Shown: positions 1 to 10,106, counted from the first letter of the stretch. The stretch is 64,000 nucleotides of DNA from Ruegeria sp. HKCCA6707 (GCF_013033515.1 NZ_WQEG01000007.1:1-64000), one strand, 5' to 3'. Translations and numbers: made by a program. The notes: generated from the letters alone by a model not told the origin.

Positions 1-256
1 CCGTCACACCGTCTCTCCAGTGGGTCCGCACAACCTCAGCTGCGCCGGTGAAGGGCGTTCTAAGTAATACTCAAAACTTCCGCAAGAAGAAAAAACATGA
101 AATCCGAGAAAAAGCGAAAAAATTATCAAATATATTATTTATCAATAGCTTAAATGCCCATCCACCAGCGAAACCTGTTGATGAAGGCAAGATCATCACC
201 CCAGAGCAGAGCGGCACGACGCTTATACACATGGTTACCCACAGACTCAGGTCCTG
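1..256. other. Left-edge intergenic region
   Basis: No gene can be supported here. The first 67 bases are open in one plus-strand frame ending in TAA at 65-67, so the tail of a gene lying to the left is possible but not recognisable. Bases 85-155 are strongly A/T-rich compared with the surrounding GC-rich DNA, as expected of a spacer. The msrQ gene ends on the minus strand just after this stretch. Confidence 0.4.
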
Positions 257-871
257 TCAGGCGGAATCGATCCGTCTTGAGCGCGTCATCAAGCTTGAAA
301 GCGGCAAGCGGAGCAGCAGCAGGCCGGATATGACCGAAAGGTAAATCAAGGGTTCTGGTTGAAACCCTTTGGCCAGCATCACGTAATGGAGCCCGCCTAA
401 CAAAACCGCCGGATAAACGAGGACATGCAGTTTGCGCCATCGCGGACCCAAACGCCGAACAGAACAATTGTTCGACGTTACTGCCAAAGGAACCAGCAAA
501 AGAAATCCAGCCATGCCGACGGTGATGTATGGACGCTTAACGATGTCCGCCCAAATCTGACCCAGCACCTGAACATCCAGAAACAGCCAGACCAAAAGGT
601 GCAGGGTGACATAGGAAAAGGCGAGAACGCCAATGGCCCGGCGGAATTTCAGCAGGTTCAAACCCAGATACTGGCGCAAGGGCGTTACTGCCAGGCCAAG
701 GATCAACAATTGCAGAGCCAACTCGCCCAGCTTATGTTCAAGCGCGGAGATCGGCTCGACGCCCAGACCACCCGTAAGCGCGCGATAGAGAAGCCAAGGA
801 GCGGGTATCGCCCCCAAAAGATACACCGCCCAAACCGGGATTCTGCGAAGAGCCTGGTTCACTGCTGACAT
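257..871 (-). CDS. msrQ: MsrQ, haem-binding membrane subunit of methionine sulfoxide reductase
   Basis: A 204-residue integral membrane protein of the YedZ/MsrQ family, which carries b-type haem and passes electrons from the quinone pool to periplasmic MsrP for repair of oxidised methionine in envelope proteins. Several hydrophobic helices are visible, with candidate haem-ligand histidines in 'VTLHLLVWL' (residues 83-92) and 'RKLHVLVYP' (about 146-154), the pattern expected of the ferric-reductase-like transmembrane fold. It starts three bases after the msrP stop codon, so the two are very likely translated from one mRNA. Length and order (msrP then msrQ) match the usual operon. The identification rests on family pattern plus context and is strong. 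Confidence 0.93.
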   Translation of the reverse strand: MSAVNQALRRIPVWAVYLLGAIPAPWLLYRALTGGLGVEPISALEHKLGELALQLLILGLAVTPLRQYLGLNLLKFRRAIGVLAFSYVTLHLLVWLFLDVQVLGQIWADIVKRPYITVGMAGFLLLVPLAVTSNNCSVRRLGPRWRKLHVLVYPAVLLGGLHYVMLAKGFQPEPLIYLSVISGLLLLRLPLSSLMTRSRRIDSA

Positions 872-874
872 GGT

Positions 875-1777
875 TTAGTAGTTCTCCCTCAGGTCCATGC
901 CTTCATAGAGGCCAGCAACTTCTGCTTCGTAGCCATTGAACATCAGCGTCGGAATGCGCTTGGCAAAGAGGCCACCGCCCACCTGGCGCTCGCTGGCCTG
1001 CGACCAGCGCGGGTGGTTCACATTCGGGTTTACGTTGCTGTAGAATCCGTATTCGTGCGGTGCTGACATGTTCCAGCTTGTGGGTGGTTCGTCTTCGGTC
1101 AGGGTGATCTTTACAATCGACTTGATAGACTTGAACCCGTATTTCCACGGAACCACCAACCGCAGAGGCGCGCCGTTCTGGTTCGGGATCGGACGATCAT
1201 AGATACCGGTCGCCATGATCGTCAGCGGGTGCATCGCCTCATCCAGGCGCAATCCTTCACGGTAAGGCCATTCCAAAACCGGAAAACGCGTGCCGGGCAT
1301 CTCGTCCGGGCGATAGGCCGTTTCGAAGGCCACGTATTTGGCACCTTCTTGCACACCTGCCATGTTAAGCAGGTCCGCCAGTTCGAACCCATTCCACGGG
1401 ATCACCATCGACCAGGCTTCGACACAGCGAAAGCGATAGATTCGCTCTTCAACCGTCATCTCGGACATGATGTCTTGGAAATCATAGTCTCCGGGACGAT
1501 CGACAAGGCCGTCGATTTGGACGCTCCATGGTTCGGTGACCAGAGTATGCGCGTATTTCGCAGGGTCGTCTTTGCGCGTCCCGAATTCGTAGAAATTGTT
1601 GTAGCTTGTGATTTCTTCCCAAGTGTTCGGCTCCAGCGCCTCTTGCGCGGCGGCTGGACGTGCCATCGCCGTCAGCCCGACACCTGCCAGCCCAGCCATG
1701 ATTTGCCGCCGGTTCAGAAACGCCGATCGCGGCGTTACGTCAGCATGTGTCAAAGTGTTGGTCCAGCGATGCGCCAT
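875..1777 (-). CDS. msrP: MsrP, periplasmic methionine sulfoxide reductase catalytic subunit
   Basis: A molybdopterin enzyme of the sulfite-oxidase fold (YedY/MsrP family) that reduces methionine sulfoxide in periplasmic proteins. A twin-arginine export signal is visible near the N-terminus ([11 protein letters not shown] followed by a hydrophobic stretch ending in AAA), as expected for a folded cofactor protein. The likely molybdenum-ligand cysteine sits in '[11 protein letters not shown]'. I start at the ATG at 1777, which gives 300 residues and has GGAG just upstream; the frame is open 18 codons further, but that extension is not family-like. It is the first gene of a two-gene operon with msrQ. 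Confidence 0.94.
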   Translation of the reverse strand: MAHRWTNTLTHADVTPRSAFLNRRQIMAGLAGVGLTAMARPAAAQEALEPNTWEEITSYNNFYEFGTRKDDPAKYAHTLVTEPWSVQIDGLVDRPGDYDFQDIMSEMTVEERIYRFRCVEAWSMVIPWNGFELADLLNMAGVQEGAKYVAFETAYRPDEMPGTRFPVLEWPYREGLRLDEAMHPLTIMATGIYDRPIPNQNGAPLRLVVPWKYGFKSIKSIVKITLTEDEPPTSWNMSAPHEYGFYSNVNPNVNHPRWSQASERQVGGGLFAKRIPTLMFNGYEAEVAGLYEGMDLRENY

Positions 1778-2014
1778 TCCGGTCTCCGTCTTATAACTTT
1801 GCTCGGTGTTCGAGATAGCGTTTGTTAGCACAGAGCCAAGGAAACACGCGTAACGATTAAGAGACTAAGCTGTAATGAAAACCCAAAGTCCGTTGCTGCG
1901 GCGCTAAAGCAACTCTGCGCAAAACGATTGCGAACTTTCCGCCATTCCTGTCGAAAGCATTCCTGCGATCGAATATCTTGCATCGCAAACAAAGTTTATT
2001 TTGGGATAGTCGAA

Positions 2015-2983
2015 TTGCTTGTGTTCAAAGCCTTCCCGCTGTCATTTTCCATATTGTGGCGGTTTGTTCTTGTCTTTCCGGTCATGCTTGTTGCCCTATT
2101 CCTGTATGGGCTGGCAGGCGGATTGGTGGGTTTGTTGATAAACCTGCTGCTACCCGGTCTCTATTTCATTGTTTTCTTCTTCATCAGTGTTTCATCTGCT
2201 GTGATCCCTATTCTGGTAGGAAACCGACTTGGGTTTCTGGCAAGAAACATGACCCCGCGTGGCGGTTACAAAAAGCTCGTGGCACCCGCTCTTATGTACG
2301 GGGCAACCGAGGCTATCCTGGGCGGCTTGTTGTTGGCCCCAATCATTGGGCTGCAATTGACCACCTCCCTAACCGGATTGAGCAACGGCTTCGAACCCGC
2401 TCCTGTCGAACCACTCAGCGCCGTGCTTTCAGAGCACAACCCTGTGGTGGCGCTGATTGTCATTTTGGGGTTCTCGGCAGTGCGCGCGCTTCTGATGGTG
2501 CCGATGGCAGCGGCCGCACTCGGCCTTGATCCCAATGACCGGCCCTACACACCGTTTAGAAATATCGGGAAGTCCTTTCTGCCTTTATTCAGTCTGATAA
2601 CGCTAAGCTACGTGCTGATGGTGATCCTGATTATCGCCGCAGGCATTGGGTTTGCTGCATATGCCGACGGAAACCCCGCATTTGCCAATCCGCCTGTGTA
2701 CAAGGCCGATCCTTCCTGGTCGAATATGATAGCGGTGTTTCAGCACTATTGGGTCATAGTTGTAGCGGTCTTTATTATCGGTATTTGGACGCTCAGCCTA
2801 CAATGCGCGGGTGGCGTTCTAGCCTATTTGAAACTACGCGGTGACGGTGCATTTGTCCCAATGCCAGAGACTAAGGATCAGCCGCTTGCCGCGGCTCCAT
2901 TTGGCGCACAACCTTCGGGCCCGCGTATGTCAGCTGAAGATCTCCGCGCCTTGCGCAAAAGTCGTGAATTTCGCGATAGCTAG
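2015..2983 (+). CDS. Multi-pass membrane protein of unknown function
   Basis: About 322 residues with at least five long hydrophobic segments, including an early pair (residues about 14-60), one around the 'LIVILGFSAVRALLMVPM' region and two near the C-terminus, followed by a polar, proline-rich cytosolic tail. I do not recognise a characterised family. No good ATG exists before the first membrane helix; the TTG at 2015 has GGGA nine bases upstream and is my choice, with GTG at 2021 as an alternative. The frame is open back to 1928, but that part is not membrane-protein-like. A bidirectional terminator separates it from convergent clpB. Confidence 0.7.
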   Translation: MLVFKAFPLSFSILWRFVLVFPVMLVALFLYGLAGGLVGLLINLLLPGLYFIVFFFISVSSAVIPILVGNRLGFLARNMTPRGGYKKLVAPALMYGATEAILGGLLLAPIIGLQLTTSLTGLSNGFEPAPVEPLSAVLSEHNPVVALIVILGFSAVRALLMVPMAAAALGLDPNDRPYTPFRNIGKSFLPLFSLITLSYVLMVILIIAAGIGFAAYADGNPAFANPPVYKADPSWSNMIAVFQHYWVIVVAVFIIGIWTLSLQCAGGVLAYLKLRGDGAFVPMPETKDQPLAAAPFGAQPSGPRMSAEDLRALRKSREFRDS

Positions 2984-3001
2984 CAAATTACCAAAATAGG
3001 T

Positions 3002-3026
3002 AAGCCCTGCCAGGGTGGCAGGGCTT
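3002..3026. terminator. Bidirectional Rho-independent terminator
   Basis: A 10-bp perfect stem (AAGCCCTGCC / GGCAGGGCTT) with a five-base loop, followed by T-rich sequence on the plus strand and preceded by A-rich sequence. It lies between the convergent membrane-protein gene and clpB, and probably serves both. Confidence 0.8.
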
Positions 3027-3046
3027 GTCTTATTTATTCGGACAGA

Positions 3047-5665
3047 TCAATGCACGACGGCATCGTCGGGACGTGGGCGTTCTGAAGTGCCCAGGCGATC
3101 CCCGATGATCAGCCCATCCGAACCGGCAGTCACAGGGATGGTCTCGCCGTCCTTGATCTCACCAGCCAGCAGCGCCTCTGCCAGAGGGTTCTGCAGCGCA
3201 CGCTGGATCACACGCTTGAGCGGACGTGCCCCAAAGACCGGGTCATAGCCTTCGTTGGCCAGCCATTCCCTTGCGCTATCGTCCAAAGCCAGCTCGATCT
3301 TGCGGGCAGCCAGACGTTTCTGCAAACGTGCCATCTGGATATCGACGATGCCATCCATATCGGCCCGCTTGAGCCGGTCAAAGATGATGGTCTCGTCCAG
3401 GCGGTTCAGGAATTCGGGCCGGAAATGCGCCCGGACCGCGTCCATCACATCCCGCCGTGCCTGTGCGCTATCTGCACCCTCGGGCAATTGGCTGAGCGCC
3501 TGAGACCCGAGGTTCGACGTCAGGATGATCAGCGTCTGTTTGAAGTCCACGGTGCGGCCCTGACCATCGGTCAGAACACCATCATCGAGAACCTGCAACA
3601 GTACGTTGAACACATCCGGATGCGCCTTTTCGACCTCGTCAAACAGCACGACCTGATAGGGCCTGCGCCGCACCGCTTCGGTCAGCACACCGCCTTCGTC
3701 ATAACCGACATAGCCCGGAGGGGCACCGATCAGACGAGCAACCGCGTGCTTCTCCATAAACTCAGACATATCGATGCGCACCATCGCATTGTCATCGTCA
3801 AACAGGAAATTCGCCACGGCCTTGGTCAGCTCGGTTTTACCCACGCCAGTGGGTCCAAGGAACAGGAACGAGCCCAGCGGGCGCCCTTCGTCGTTCAGAC
3901 CCGCACGCGCACGGCGCACCGCATTGGCCACGGCGGTGACCGCCGCATCCTGACCGATCACGCGGGAGTGCAGATCGTCTTCCATCCGCAGCAGCTTCTC
4001 ACGCTCGCCTTCCAGCATTTTGGCGGTCGGGATACCTGTCCAGCGCTCGACCACGGATGCGATCTGTTCCGGCCGCACGGTTTCCTCGGCCATCATTGCG
4101 TTGCTTTCGGCGTTCTCGGCCTCGGTCAGCTGTTTCTCAAGCTCGGGTATGATGCCATAGGACAGCTCACCCGCTTTCGCCAGATTGCCTTCGCGCTTGG
4201 CGATCTCAAGGTCAGCCCGTGCCTTGTCGAGCTGCTCTTTAAGATCACGCGCGCCGGCAAGCTTGTCGCGCTCGGCCTGCCACTGGGCGGTCATCTCGGC
4301 AGATTGCTCCTGCAGGTCTGCCAGATCCTTTTGCAAGGTTTCCAGACGATCCTTCGACGCCGCATCATCCTCAAGCTTCAGCGCTTCTTCCTCGATCTGC
4401 ATCTGCAAGATCTGACGGTCCAACTGGTCCAACTCTTCGGGCTTACTATCAACCTCCATCCGCAAACGCGAAGCCGCCTCATCGACCAGGTCGATGGCTT
4501 TGTCGGGCAGGAAACGGTCGGTGATATAGCGATGCGAGAGCGTCGCAGCCGACACCAGCGCCGAATCCGAGATGCGCACGCCGTGGTGCAGTTCGTACTT
4601 CTCCTTGATCCCGCGCAGGATGCTGATCGTGTCCTCGACCGTCGGCTCCTGCACCATCACAGGCTGAAAGCGACGGGCAAGGGCCGCGTCTTTTTCAACG
4701 TATTTGCGATATTCATCCAGAGTGGTCGCACCGATACAATGCAGCTCACCGCGGGCAAGCGCAGGCTTGATCAGGTTGGCAGCATCCATCGCGCCATCGG
4801 ATTTACCGGCCCCGACAAGCGTATGCATCTCATCGATGAACAATATGATCTCACCAGCGGCTTCAGTGACCTCGGTCAGAACCGCCTTGAGGCGTTCTTC
4901 GAACTCGCCCCGGTATTTCGCACCGGCAATCAGCGCGCCCATGTCGAGCGCGAGCAGTTTCTTGTCTTTCAGGGATTCCGGCACGTCACCGTTGATGATG
5001 CGCAGGGCCATGCCCTCGGCAATTGCGGTTTTACCAACGCCGGGTTCCCCGATCAGAACCGGATTGTTCTTGGTACGGCGAGACAGAACCTGCATCGAGC
5101 GGCGTATCTCTTCGTCGCGCCCAATAATCGGGTCGATCTTGCCTTCGGCGGCCGCCTCGGTCAGGTCTCGCGCATATTTCTTGAGCGCGTCATAGCCTTC
5201 TTCCGCCGACGCGGTGTCGGCGGTGCGCCCTTTACGGATGTCATTGATCGCCTCATTGAGTTTCTGGGCCGATACCGCTCCTGCCTCCAAGGCCTCTTTG
5301 GCTTTGGACTTCACCATGCACAGCGCCATCAGAACCCGTTCGACCGGCACAAAACTATCGCCCGCCTTAGCGGCGATCTTCTCGGCCTCGTCCAGAACCT
5401 TGGCGGTCTGACTGTCCATATAGATCTGGCTTGCATCACCGCTGACCTTCGGGATCTTGCCCATCGCAGCGTCCAGCGCTTCAACCACGCGGGCCGGCGC
5501 GCCGCCCGCGCGTGTGATCAGGTTGCTGGCCAGCCCCTGATCGTCATCCATCAATGCCTTGAGTATGTGTGTGGGCTCCAGCCTCTGGTGTCCTTCGCGC
5601 AGTGCAATGGTCTGCGCCGCCTGCACGAATCCCCGTGCCCGCTCGGTGAACTTGTTCAAGTCCAT
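3047..5665 (-). CDS. clpB: ClpB, ATP-dependent protein disaggregase
   Basis: An AAA+ Hsp100 chaperone that, with DnaK, pulls polypeptides out of aggregates after heat or oxidative stress. The 872-residue product shows the N-terminal Clp repeat domain, the first nucleotide-binding domain with Walker A '[13 protein letters not shown]' (about 205), the long charged middle coiled coil that distinguishes ClpB from ClpA/C (about 400-530), and the second AAA+ domain with '[12 protein letters not shown]' (about 605). The start [12 protein letters not shown] matches the family; the frame continues upstream to 5899, but that stretch is not Clp-like. GGAGAG lies directly before the chosen ATG. No P-loop or arginine-finger region looks damaged. 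Confidence 0.97.
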   Translation of the reverse strand: MDLNKFTERARGFVQAAQTIALREGHQRLEPTHILKALMDDDQGLASNLITRAGGAPARVVEALDAAMGKIPKVSGDASQIYMDSQTAKVLDEAEKIAAKAGDSFVPVERVLMALCMVKSKAKEALEAGAVSAQKLNEAINDIRKGRTADTASAEEGYDALKKYARDLTEAAAEGKIDPIIGRDEEIRRSMQVLSRRTKNNPVLIGEPGVGKTAIAEGMALRIINGDVPESLKDKKLLALDMGALIAGAKYRGEFEERLKAVLTEVTEAAGEIILFIDEMHTLVGAGKSDGAMDAANLIKPALARGELHCIGATTLDEYRKYVEKDAALARRFQPVMVQEPTVEDTISILRGIKEKYELHHGVRISDSALVSAATLSHRYITDRFLPDKAIDLVDEAASRLRMEVDSKPEELDQLDRQILQMQIEEEALKLEDDAASKDRLETLQKDLADLQEQSAEMTAQWQAERDKLAGARDLKEQLDKARADLEIAKREGNLAKAGELSYGIIPELEKQLTEAENAESNAMMAEETVRPEQIASVVERWTGIPTAKMLEGEREKLLRMEDDLHSRVIGQDAAVTAVANAVRRARAGLNDEGRPLGSFLFLGPTGVGKTELTKAVANFLFDDDNAMVRIDMSEFMEKHAVARLIGAPPGYVGYDEGGVLTEAVRRRPYQVVLFDEVEKAHPDVFNVLLQVLDDGVLTDGQGRTVDFKQTLIILTSNLGSQALSQLPEGADSAQARRDVMDAVRAHFRPEFLNRLDETIIFDRLKRADMDGIVDIQMARLQKRLAARKIELALDDSAREWLANEGYDPVFGARPLKRVIQRALQNPLAEALLAGEIKDGETIPVTAGSDGLIIGDRLGTSERPRPDDAVVH

Positions 5666-5793
5666 GCGTTCTCTCCTTTTCAAAGCGCCTCTTGTATTCT
5701 GCGCCCGCTTGGCGGCACGCATCGGTCGAGGCCTCACATTCAATCTGGGAAATATCTCTGCCGGTTCAAGAGGCTGATCCGCAAATTCCCACC

Positions 5794-6099
5794 CTATCTG
5801 CGAGGTACTGAATAGAGAGTGTATCCCCCTGTCATCGCAACCTCGCGAGCGCCATACATCTCGACCAAAGACCGCGCCACATCGCTGCCGGAAGGGCACG
5901 AGACAAGATCAGCCGCGTCATCCAGAAAATTCACGGTGAACGCGGTTTCACCGGTCAATTGACACTCATCATCTGTGGACCGATAGCCGCCGACAAATCG
6001 CAGATCATCATTCGGAGGGACAACCGCATCAACCGAGGTTTCAGAAGGTGTTTGCTGACAGGCAGCCAAGGCAAGACAGAACAAAACCAGCTTTTTCAT
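5794..6099 (-). CDS. Small predicted lipoprotein, unknown function
   Basis: A 101-residue product beginning MKKLVLFCLALAACQQ, a short lipoprotein signal with the lipobox LAAC and the acylated cysteine at residue 14. The mature part contains two further cysteines (in 'DECQLTG' and 'VSCPSGS') and no recognisable domain. AAAGGGA lies eight bases before the ATG. The gene sits upstream of clpB on the same strand, 128 bases from it, so co-transcription is possible but not shown. I do not assign a function. Confidence 0.72.
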   Translation of the reverse strand: MKKLVLFCLALAACQQTPSETSVDAVVPPNDDLRFVGGYRSTDDECQLTGETAFTVNFLDDAADLVSCPSGSDVARSLVEMYGAREVAMTGGYTLYSVPRR

Positions 6100-6210
6100 A
6101 TCGGTCCCTTTCAAAGAATACCCCAGTTTATCACGAGACCGCACCACTTGCATGGACACAAGCGCCCGAACCCGCTAGGACGCAGACGTTTGCCAAAAAG
6201 GAGCCCCCCA

Positions 6211-6915
6211 ATGTCTGATGACCGTCTGATCGTTGCCCTTGATGTTCCCAACGCCCTGCAGGGGCTGGCACTGGCCGAACGGCTGGGCGACAGCGTGTCT
6301 TTCTATAAGATCGGGCTTGGTATGCTGACCGGTGGCGGGCTCGCTTTGGCCAATGAACTGAAACATGACCATGGCAAACGCATCTTTCTGGATATGAAGC
6401 TGTTTGACATTGGCAATACGGTCGAAAGCGCCGTGCGGGGGTTGGCGCAGTTTGATCTGGATTTTCTGACGGTTCATGGCGACCCACATGTGGTGCGTGC
6501 GGCAAAAGAAGGCGCTTCGGGGAAGGATCTGAAGATCCTGGCGGTGACAATTCTTACTTCTCTTAACCGAGACGATCTGGACGCCAGTTTGCTCAAAGCT
6601 GGCGATGTCCAGGATCTGGTTGTCGAGCGCGCGGCCAAGGCGCTGGAGGCCGGGGCCGACGGTGTAATTGCCAGCCCGCAGGAGGCCGCCCTGATCCGTG
6701 CCCTGCCCCAAGCCGATGGCCGTCTGATCGTCACTCCCGGTGTGCGCCCGGCAGGGGCAGCGTTGGGGGATCAGAAACGCGTGGCTACACCCGCCAGCGC
6801 CATCAGTGACGGCGCAGATCACATCGTTGTCGGTCGCCCGATCCATCAAGCGGATGATCCAAAAGCGGCCGCGCAGGCGGTTCTGAACGAGTTAAATTCT
6901 TTGACACGGCATTGA
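6211..6915 (+). CDS. pyrF: Orotidine 5'-phosphate decarboxylase
   Basis: Converts OMP to UMP, the last step of de novo pyrimidine synthesis. The 234-residue TIM-barrel protein has the catalytic Asp-x-Lys-x-x-Asp signature as 'LDMKLFDIGNT' (about 59-69), the early 'LIVALDVPN' strand and the C-terminal phosphate-binding 'VGRPIHQADDP'. The ATG at 6211 is preceded by AAAGGAG and gives the usual family length; the longer open frame back to 5959 has no support. It stands alone, divergent from the small lipoprotein gene. Confidence 0.97.
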   Translation: MSDDRLIVALDVPNALQGLALAERLGDSVSFYKIGLGMLTGGGLALANELKHDHGKRIFLDMKLFDIGNTVESAVRGLAQFDLDFLTVHGDPHVVRAAKEGASGKDLKILAVTILTSLNRDDLDASLLKAGDVQDLVVERAAKALEAGADGVIASPQEAALIRALPQADGRLIVTPGVRPAGAALGDQKRVATPASAISDGADHIVVGRPIHQADDPKAAAQAVLNELNSLTRH

Positions 6916-7140
6916 ACGCACCGGCGGTTGGCCACAAAAATCTTACAGCTTCGCGGTCCAACAGGTTGACCTTACGTCAGTTTTGCCGATTCTACGCCAA
7001 TTTGCCCCTGTGCCCGAAACCACACAACACATTCCGTAGATTGCACACATGCGGTTCCACGCTATCGAAAAACTGTGTTTTCGGCGATTCTAGCAGGGAA
7101 TACTCCCCGCGGGCCGTGTCTTCCTGAGGTCCGTCACCTT
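6916..7140. other. Spacer with possible small-RNA gene
   Basis: No credible protein gene between pyrF and the convergent Nudix gene. A strong plus-strand terminator lies at its right end, over 200 bases after the pyrF stop, which is farther than expected if it served pyrF alone. Short self-complementary pieces such as GGGAATACTCCC occur near 7095. An untranslated RNA ending at the terminator would explain this, but I cannot name a family. Confidence 0.25.
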
Positions 7141-7171
7141 CCCCCGCACTCTTTAATGCGGGGGGTTTCTT
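7141..7171 (+). terminator. Rho-independent terminator
   Basis: An 8-bp GC-rich stem (CCCCCGCA / TGCGGGGG) with an eight-base A/T-rich loop followed by a T-rich run on the plus strand. Polarity fits a plus-strand transcript arriving from the pyrF side. Confidence 0.75.
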
Positions 7172-7192
7172 TCAAACAGATGATGTTTCGGT

Positions 7193-7588
7193 TCAGTGCT
7201 GGGTATCCGCAAGGTAGTCCTGCAGCCGTGTTATCAGGTGAGGAACTGCCAAAGGGTGCGCCTCGAATCCTTTGGGCGTCATCATCTGCCATCCCTGCCC
7301 TTCGTCCCCGAACACGATCTGATCTCGATCTGTTGGCGGTCTTTGGGCGACAAAAAACCAATTCTGATCGTATTGCCGTGACCAGACAATATCAGAAGGC
7401 TTCAAACCCAACCCTAGTTCCTCAAGAGTTTCGCGTATCACACAATCCTGTGGGCTCTCGTCGTCCTCTCGGCCGCCTCCCGGAAAATCCAGATGCCCCG
7501 GAAACGGTATGGGTTTGTGACTGTCGCGTCGAATGACCAAAAGATCGGCGCCCAAGAACAACGCCACCTTCGCTCCGTTGAACTCCAT
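7193..7588 (-). CDS. Nudix family hydrolase
   Basis: A 131-residue hydrolase of nucleoside diphosphates linked to another moiety. The complete Nudix box is visible as GGREDDE-x7-RETLEELGL (about residues 38-60), with every catalytic and metal-binding position of the GX5EX7REUXEEXGU pattern present. Substrate cannot be read from the sequence; small stand-alone Nudix proteins include 8-oxo-dGTPases and (di)nucleotide-sugar hydrolases. I start at the ATG at 7588 because AAGGGA lies upstream; the frame is open ten codons further to 7618. Confidence 0.9.
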   Translation of the reverse strand: MEFNGAKVALFLGADLLVIRRDSHKPIPFPGHLDFPGGGREDDESPQDCVIRETLEELGLGLKPSDIVWSRQYDQNWFFVAQRPPTDRDQIVFGDEGQGWQMMTPKGFEAHPLAVPHLITRLQDYLADTQH

Positions 7589-7676
7589 CACTGGCTTTCC
7601 CTTTTGCACCCGACACATTAGCCTTTAGGGCATATCCCACTTCGCGCCAAAGCGCATTATACTGGATCAATATAAC

Positions 7677-8930
7677 ATGCCCGGCCTGTGCCGAGATTGC
7701 CTAACATGTCTTGATGACCAACGGCGCTGCCCCAGCTGTGGCAGCCCACGGATTACATCGCATCCTGAACTGTTCGACCTCACCATTGCGCATATGGATT
7801 GCGATGCGTTCTATGCCTCGGTCGAGAAACGCGACAACCCAGAGCTGGCGGATAAGCCTGTGATCATCGGCGGTGGAAAGCGCGGGGTCGTTTCCACGGC
7901 TTGCTATGTGGCGCGCATTCGCGGTGTACGCTCGGCAATGCCGATGTTCAAAGCCCTGCAGCTTTGTCCCGACGCCGTTGTGATCCGGCCGCGGATGTCG
8001 GTTTATGCCGAGGTGTCGCGCGAGATCCGCAAGATGATGGATGAGCTGACACCCGTGGTCGAACCACTTTCGTTGGATGAAGCGTTCATGGATCTGTCCG
8101 GCACGCAGCGTCTGCATGGCGCCCCACCCGCCGTCATGCTGGCCCGTCTGGTCAAACGCATGAAGGATGAGCTGGGCCTGACCGGCTCGATCGGGCTGAG
8201 CCACAACAAATTCCTGGCCAAAGTGGCCTCGGACCTCGACAAGCCGCGCGGGTTCTCGGTGATCGGAAAGGCGGAAACAGCGTCCTTCCTGTATGACAAA
8301 CCGGTACGTTTGATCTGGGGGATCGGCCCTGCTGCGCAAGAGTCGCTGGAGCGCGCTGGTATTCGAACCTTCTCGGACCTCTTGCGCTGGGATCAAGAGG
8401 CGCTGACCGCAAGGTTTGGATCAACAGGATATCGGCTGTGGCATCTTGCACGGGGCCAGGACAAACGCCGCGTCTCGGCCCATGAACCGATGAAGTCTAT
8501 CAGCAATGAGACCACATTCTTCGAAGACACTGCCAGCACCATCATACTGGATGGCCATATTTGGCGTATGTCTGAAAAAGTGGCCGATCGGGCCAAAGCC
8601 AAAGGTCTGGCGGGGCGCGTGGTCACTCTGAAGCTGAAGAAAGCCAATCACAAGATTATCACCCGGCGCGTGTCGCTGCGCGATCCGACGCAGATTGCAG
8701 ACCGCATCTATCGCACCGCGCGCGCATTGTTCGATCAGGTTGGTGACGAGGGTCCCTATCGGCTGCTGGGCTGCGGCCTGTCGGATCTTTGCAGCGAAGA
8801 TCAGGCCGACATATCGGGCGACCTTCTTGATCCCGGCGCGACCCAAAGGTCGCAGGCCGAACGCGCGACGGATGAAATCAGAAAGCGGTTTGGTTCGGAC
8901 GCGATCCTGAAAGGCCGCGCATTGCGCTGA
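7677..8930 (+). CDS. dinB: DNA polymerase IV (Y-family, translesion)
   Basis: An error-prone, distributive polymerase that bypasses damaged template. The catalytic motifs 'HMDCDAFYASVEKRDNPEL' and 'SLDEAFMDLSGTQRL' carry the metal-binding acidic residues, followed by the 'GLSHNKFLAKVASDLDKP' thumb region and a little-finger domain. The 417-residue length is typical of the alphaproteobacterial form. It carries an N-terminal piece of about 35 residues before the polymerase core, with cysteines at 5, 8, 11, 18 and 21 in CxxC arrangement, as if to bind zinc. No LexA-type operator was recognised upstream. Confidence 0.94.
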   Translation: MPGLCRDCLTCLDDQRRCPSCGSPRITSHPELFDLTIAHMDCDAFYASVEKRDNPELADKPVIIGGGKRGVVSTACYVARIRGVRSAMPMFKALQLCPDAVVIRPRMSVYAEVSREIRKMMDELTPVVEPLSLDEAFMDLSGTQRLHGAPPAVMLARLVKRMKDELGLTGSIGLSHNKFLAKVASDLDKPRGFSVIGKAETASFLYDKPVRLIWGIGPAAQESLERAGIRTFSDLLRWDQEALTARFGSTGYRLWHLARGQDKRRVSAHEPMKSISNETTFFEDTASTIILDGHIWRMSEKVADRAKAKGLAGRVVTLKLKKANHKIITRRVSLRDPTQIADRIYRTARALFDQVGDEGPYRLLGCGLSDLCSEDQADISGDLLDPGATQRSQAERATDEIRKRFGSDAILKGRALR

Positions 8931-8933
8931 GCG

Positions 8934-9794
8934 CTATTCGGCTGCCAGCGGTGTTTGGTTCTGGCATAGACGGCAAATGTCTGAGATCACGTCTTGCAGA
9001 ACCTGCCGGAAGTTCAGGAAATTGGCATTCGGTTCGATCCGGTCTTCGTCCATATAAAGCGCCCGATCAATCTCGATCTGAACCGCGTGCTGATTCCGCA
9101 TCGGGCGACCATACGTCTGCGTGACATATGCCCCGGCAAAAGGTGCATTCCGTGCAACCCTGAAACCGGCCGCGACAAAGGCGCTTTCGATATGATCGAC
9201 AATCTCAGGTGCTGCAGACGCACCAAACCGATCACCCAGAACAATCTCGGGATGCTTCGAGTTGGTGGGCCCGCTCAGCGCGACAGCTTCATGTGGCATC
9301 GAATGGCAATCCACCAGAATCGCGTGCCCGAACTGTTTGTGAGACTCCAGCAGAAGCGATTTGAGCCGCGTATGATAGGGGCGCCAATAGGTATCGATGC
9401 GCAAGCGCGCCTCATCCATTGTCAGCTTGCCCCGGTAGATGGCCCGCCCATTGGCAACAACGCGGGGAATCACACCCAGCCCTGACGCGACGCGCGGATT
9501 GTGCCCCTGCCTCCGCGCGCCCTGGATCAAGGCGGGGTCAAGCTCTTCCGCGCTGCGATTCAGATCCAGATAAGCCCGCGGCATCGCAGCTGCGATCAAC
9601 GGAGCTCCATGTGCTGGTGCCGAGGCAAACAATTGATCTACAAAGGCATCTTCCGAAGACCGAATCGCATGTTGCCCCAATACCGAGTGCCGTAAAAGCG
9701 AGTCAGGATAGCGCCGACCGCTGTGAGGTGAAGCAAACACCACGCATGAACTGCGCGTTTCGGGCATATCCAGAACGTAGGCTGAACTGTGCAT
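8934..9794 (-). CDS. N-formylglutamate amidohydrolase family protein
   Basis: A 286-residue member of the family that hydrolyses N-formyl-L-glutamate to formate and glutamate, the last step of one histidine degradation route. Signature pieces are 'ASPHSGRRYP' near the N-terminus, 'VDCHSMP' in the middle, and 'GRPMRNQHAVQIEIDRALY' near the end; histidines and acidic residues there are likely zinc ligands. The ATG at 9794 has AAGGAG seven bases upstream. No hut genes are visible nearby, so the physiological substrate may be a different N-formyl amino acid. Confidence 0.87.
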   Translation of the reverse strand: MHSSAYVLDMPETRSSCVVFASPHSGRRYPDSLLRHSVLGQHAIRSSEDAFVDQLFASAPAHGAPLIAAAMPRAYLDLNRSAEELDPALIQGARRQGHNPRVASGLGVIPRVVANGRAIYRGKLTMDEARLRIDTYWRPYHTRLKSLLLESHKQFGHAILVDCHSMPHEAVALSGPTNSKHPEIVLGDRFGASAAPEIVDHIESAFVAAGFRVARNAPFAGAYVTQTYGRPMRNQHAVQIEIDRALYMDEDRIEPNANFLNFRQVLQDVISDICRLCQNQTPLAAE

Positions 9795-9941
9795 AAGGTC
9801 TCCTTGTCGGATACGAACATAGACTGGAAAATAGTTCTTCCAAACCCCTTGATCCCCTTTCCGACTCCTTTTATAGAGCCCGCTACCGGCGCGGGGTTCC
9901 GCGCCCCATTTCGTTATGGGGCAGGTCACGCAAAGGTTCAT

Positions 9942-10016
9942 GGGCGGTTAGCTCAGCGGTAGAGCACTTCGTTGACATCGAAGGGGTCACAAGTTCGATC
10001 CTTGTACCGCCCACCA
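9942..10016 (+). tRNA. tRNA-Val (anticodon GAC)
   Basis: A complete cloverleaf can be folded by eye. The acceptor stem GGGCGGT pairs with ACCGCCC, the anticodon stem CTTCG/CGAAG encloses TTGACAT with anticodon GAC, and the T arm holds the standard GTTCGATCC. The 3' CCA is encoded. It reads valine GTC/GTT codons. Confidence 0.97.
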
Positions 10017-10106
10017 TGATTTCACTGTTCCGGGCTTCCGGGACACCCGAGTAACCCAGGCGCTGGCCACGTCCTTGATGAAGGCGCCGCAGATTGGAGA
10101 CAGACC

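Noticed and set aside
3425-5815. A 796-codon open frame on the plus strand
   Set aside because: It is exactly antisense to clpB, whose third-position GC bias keeps the opposite frame open; the translation has no domain structure.
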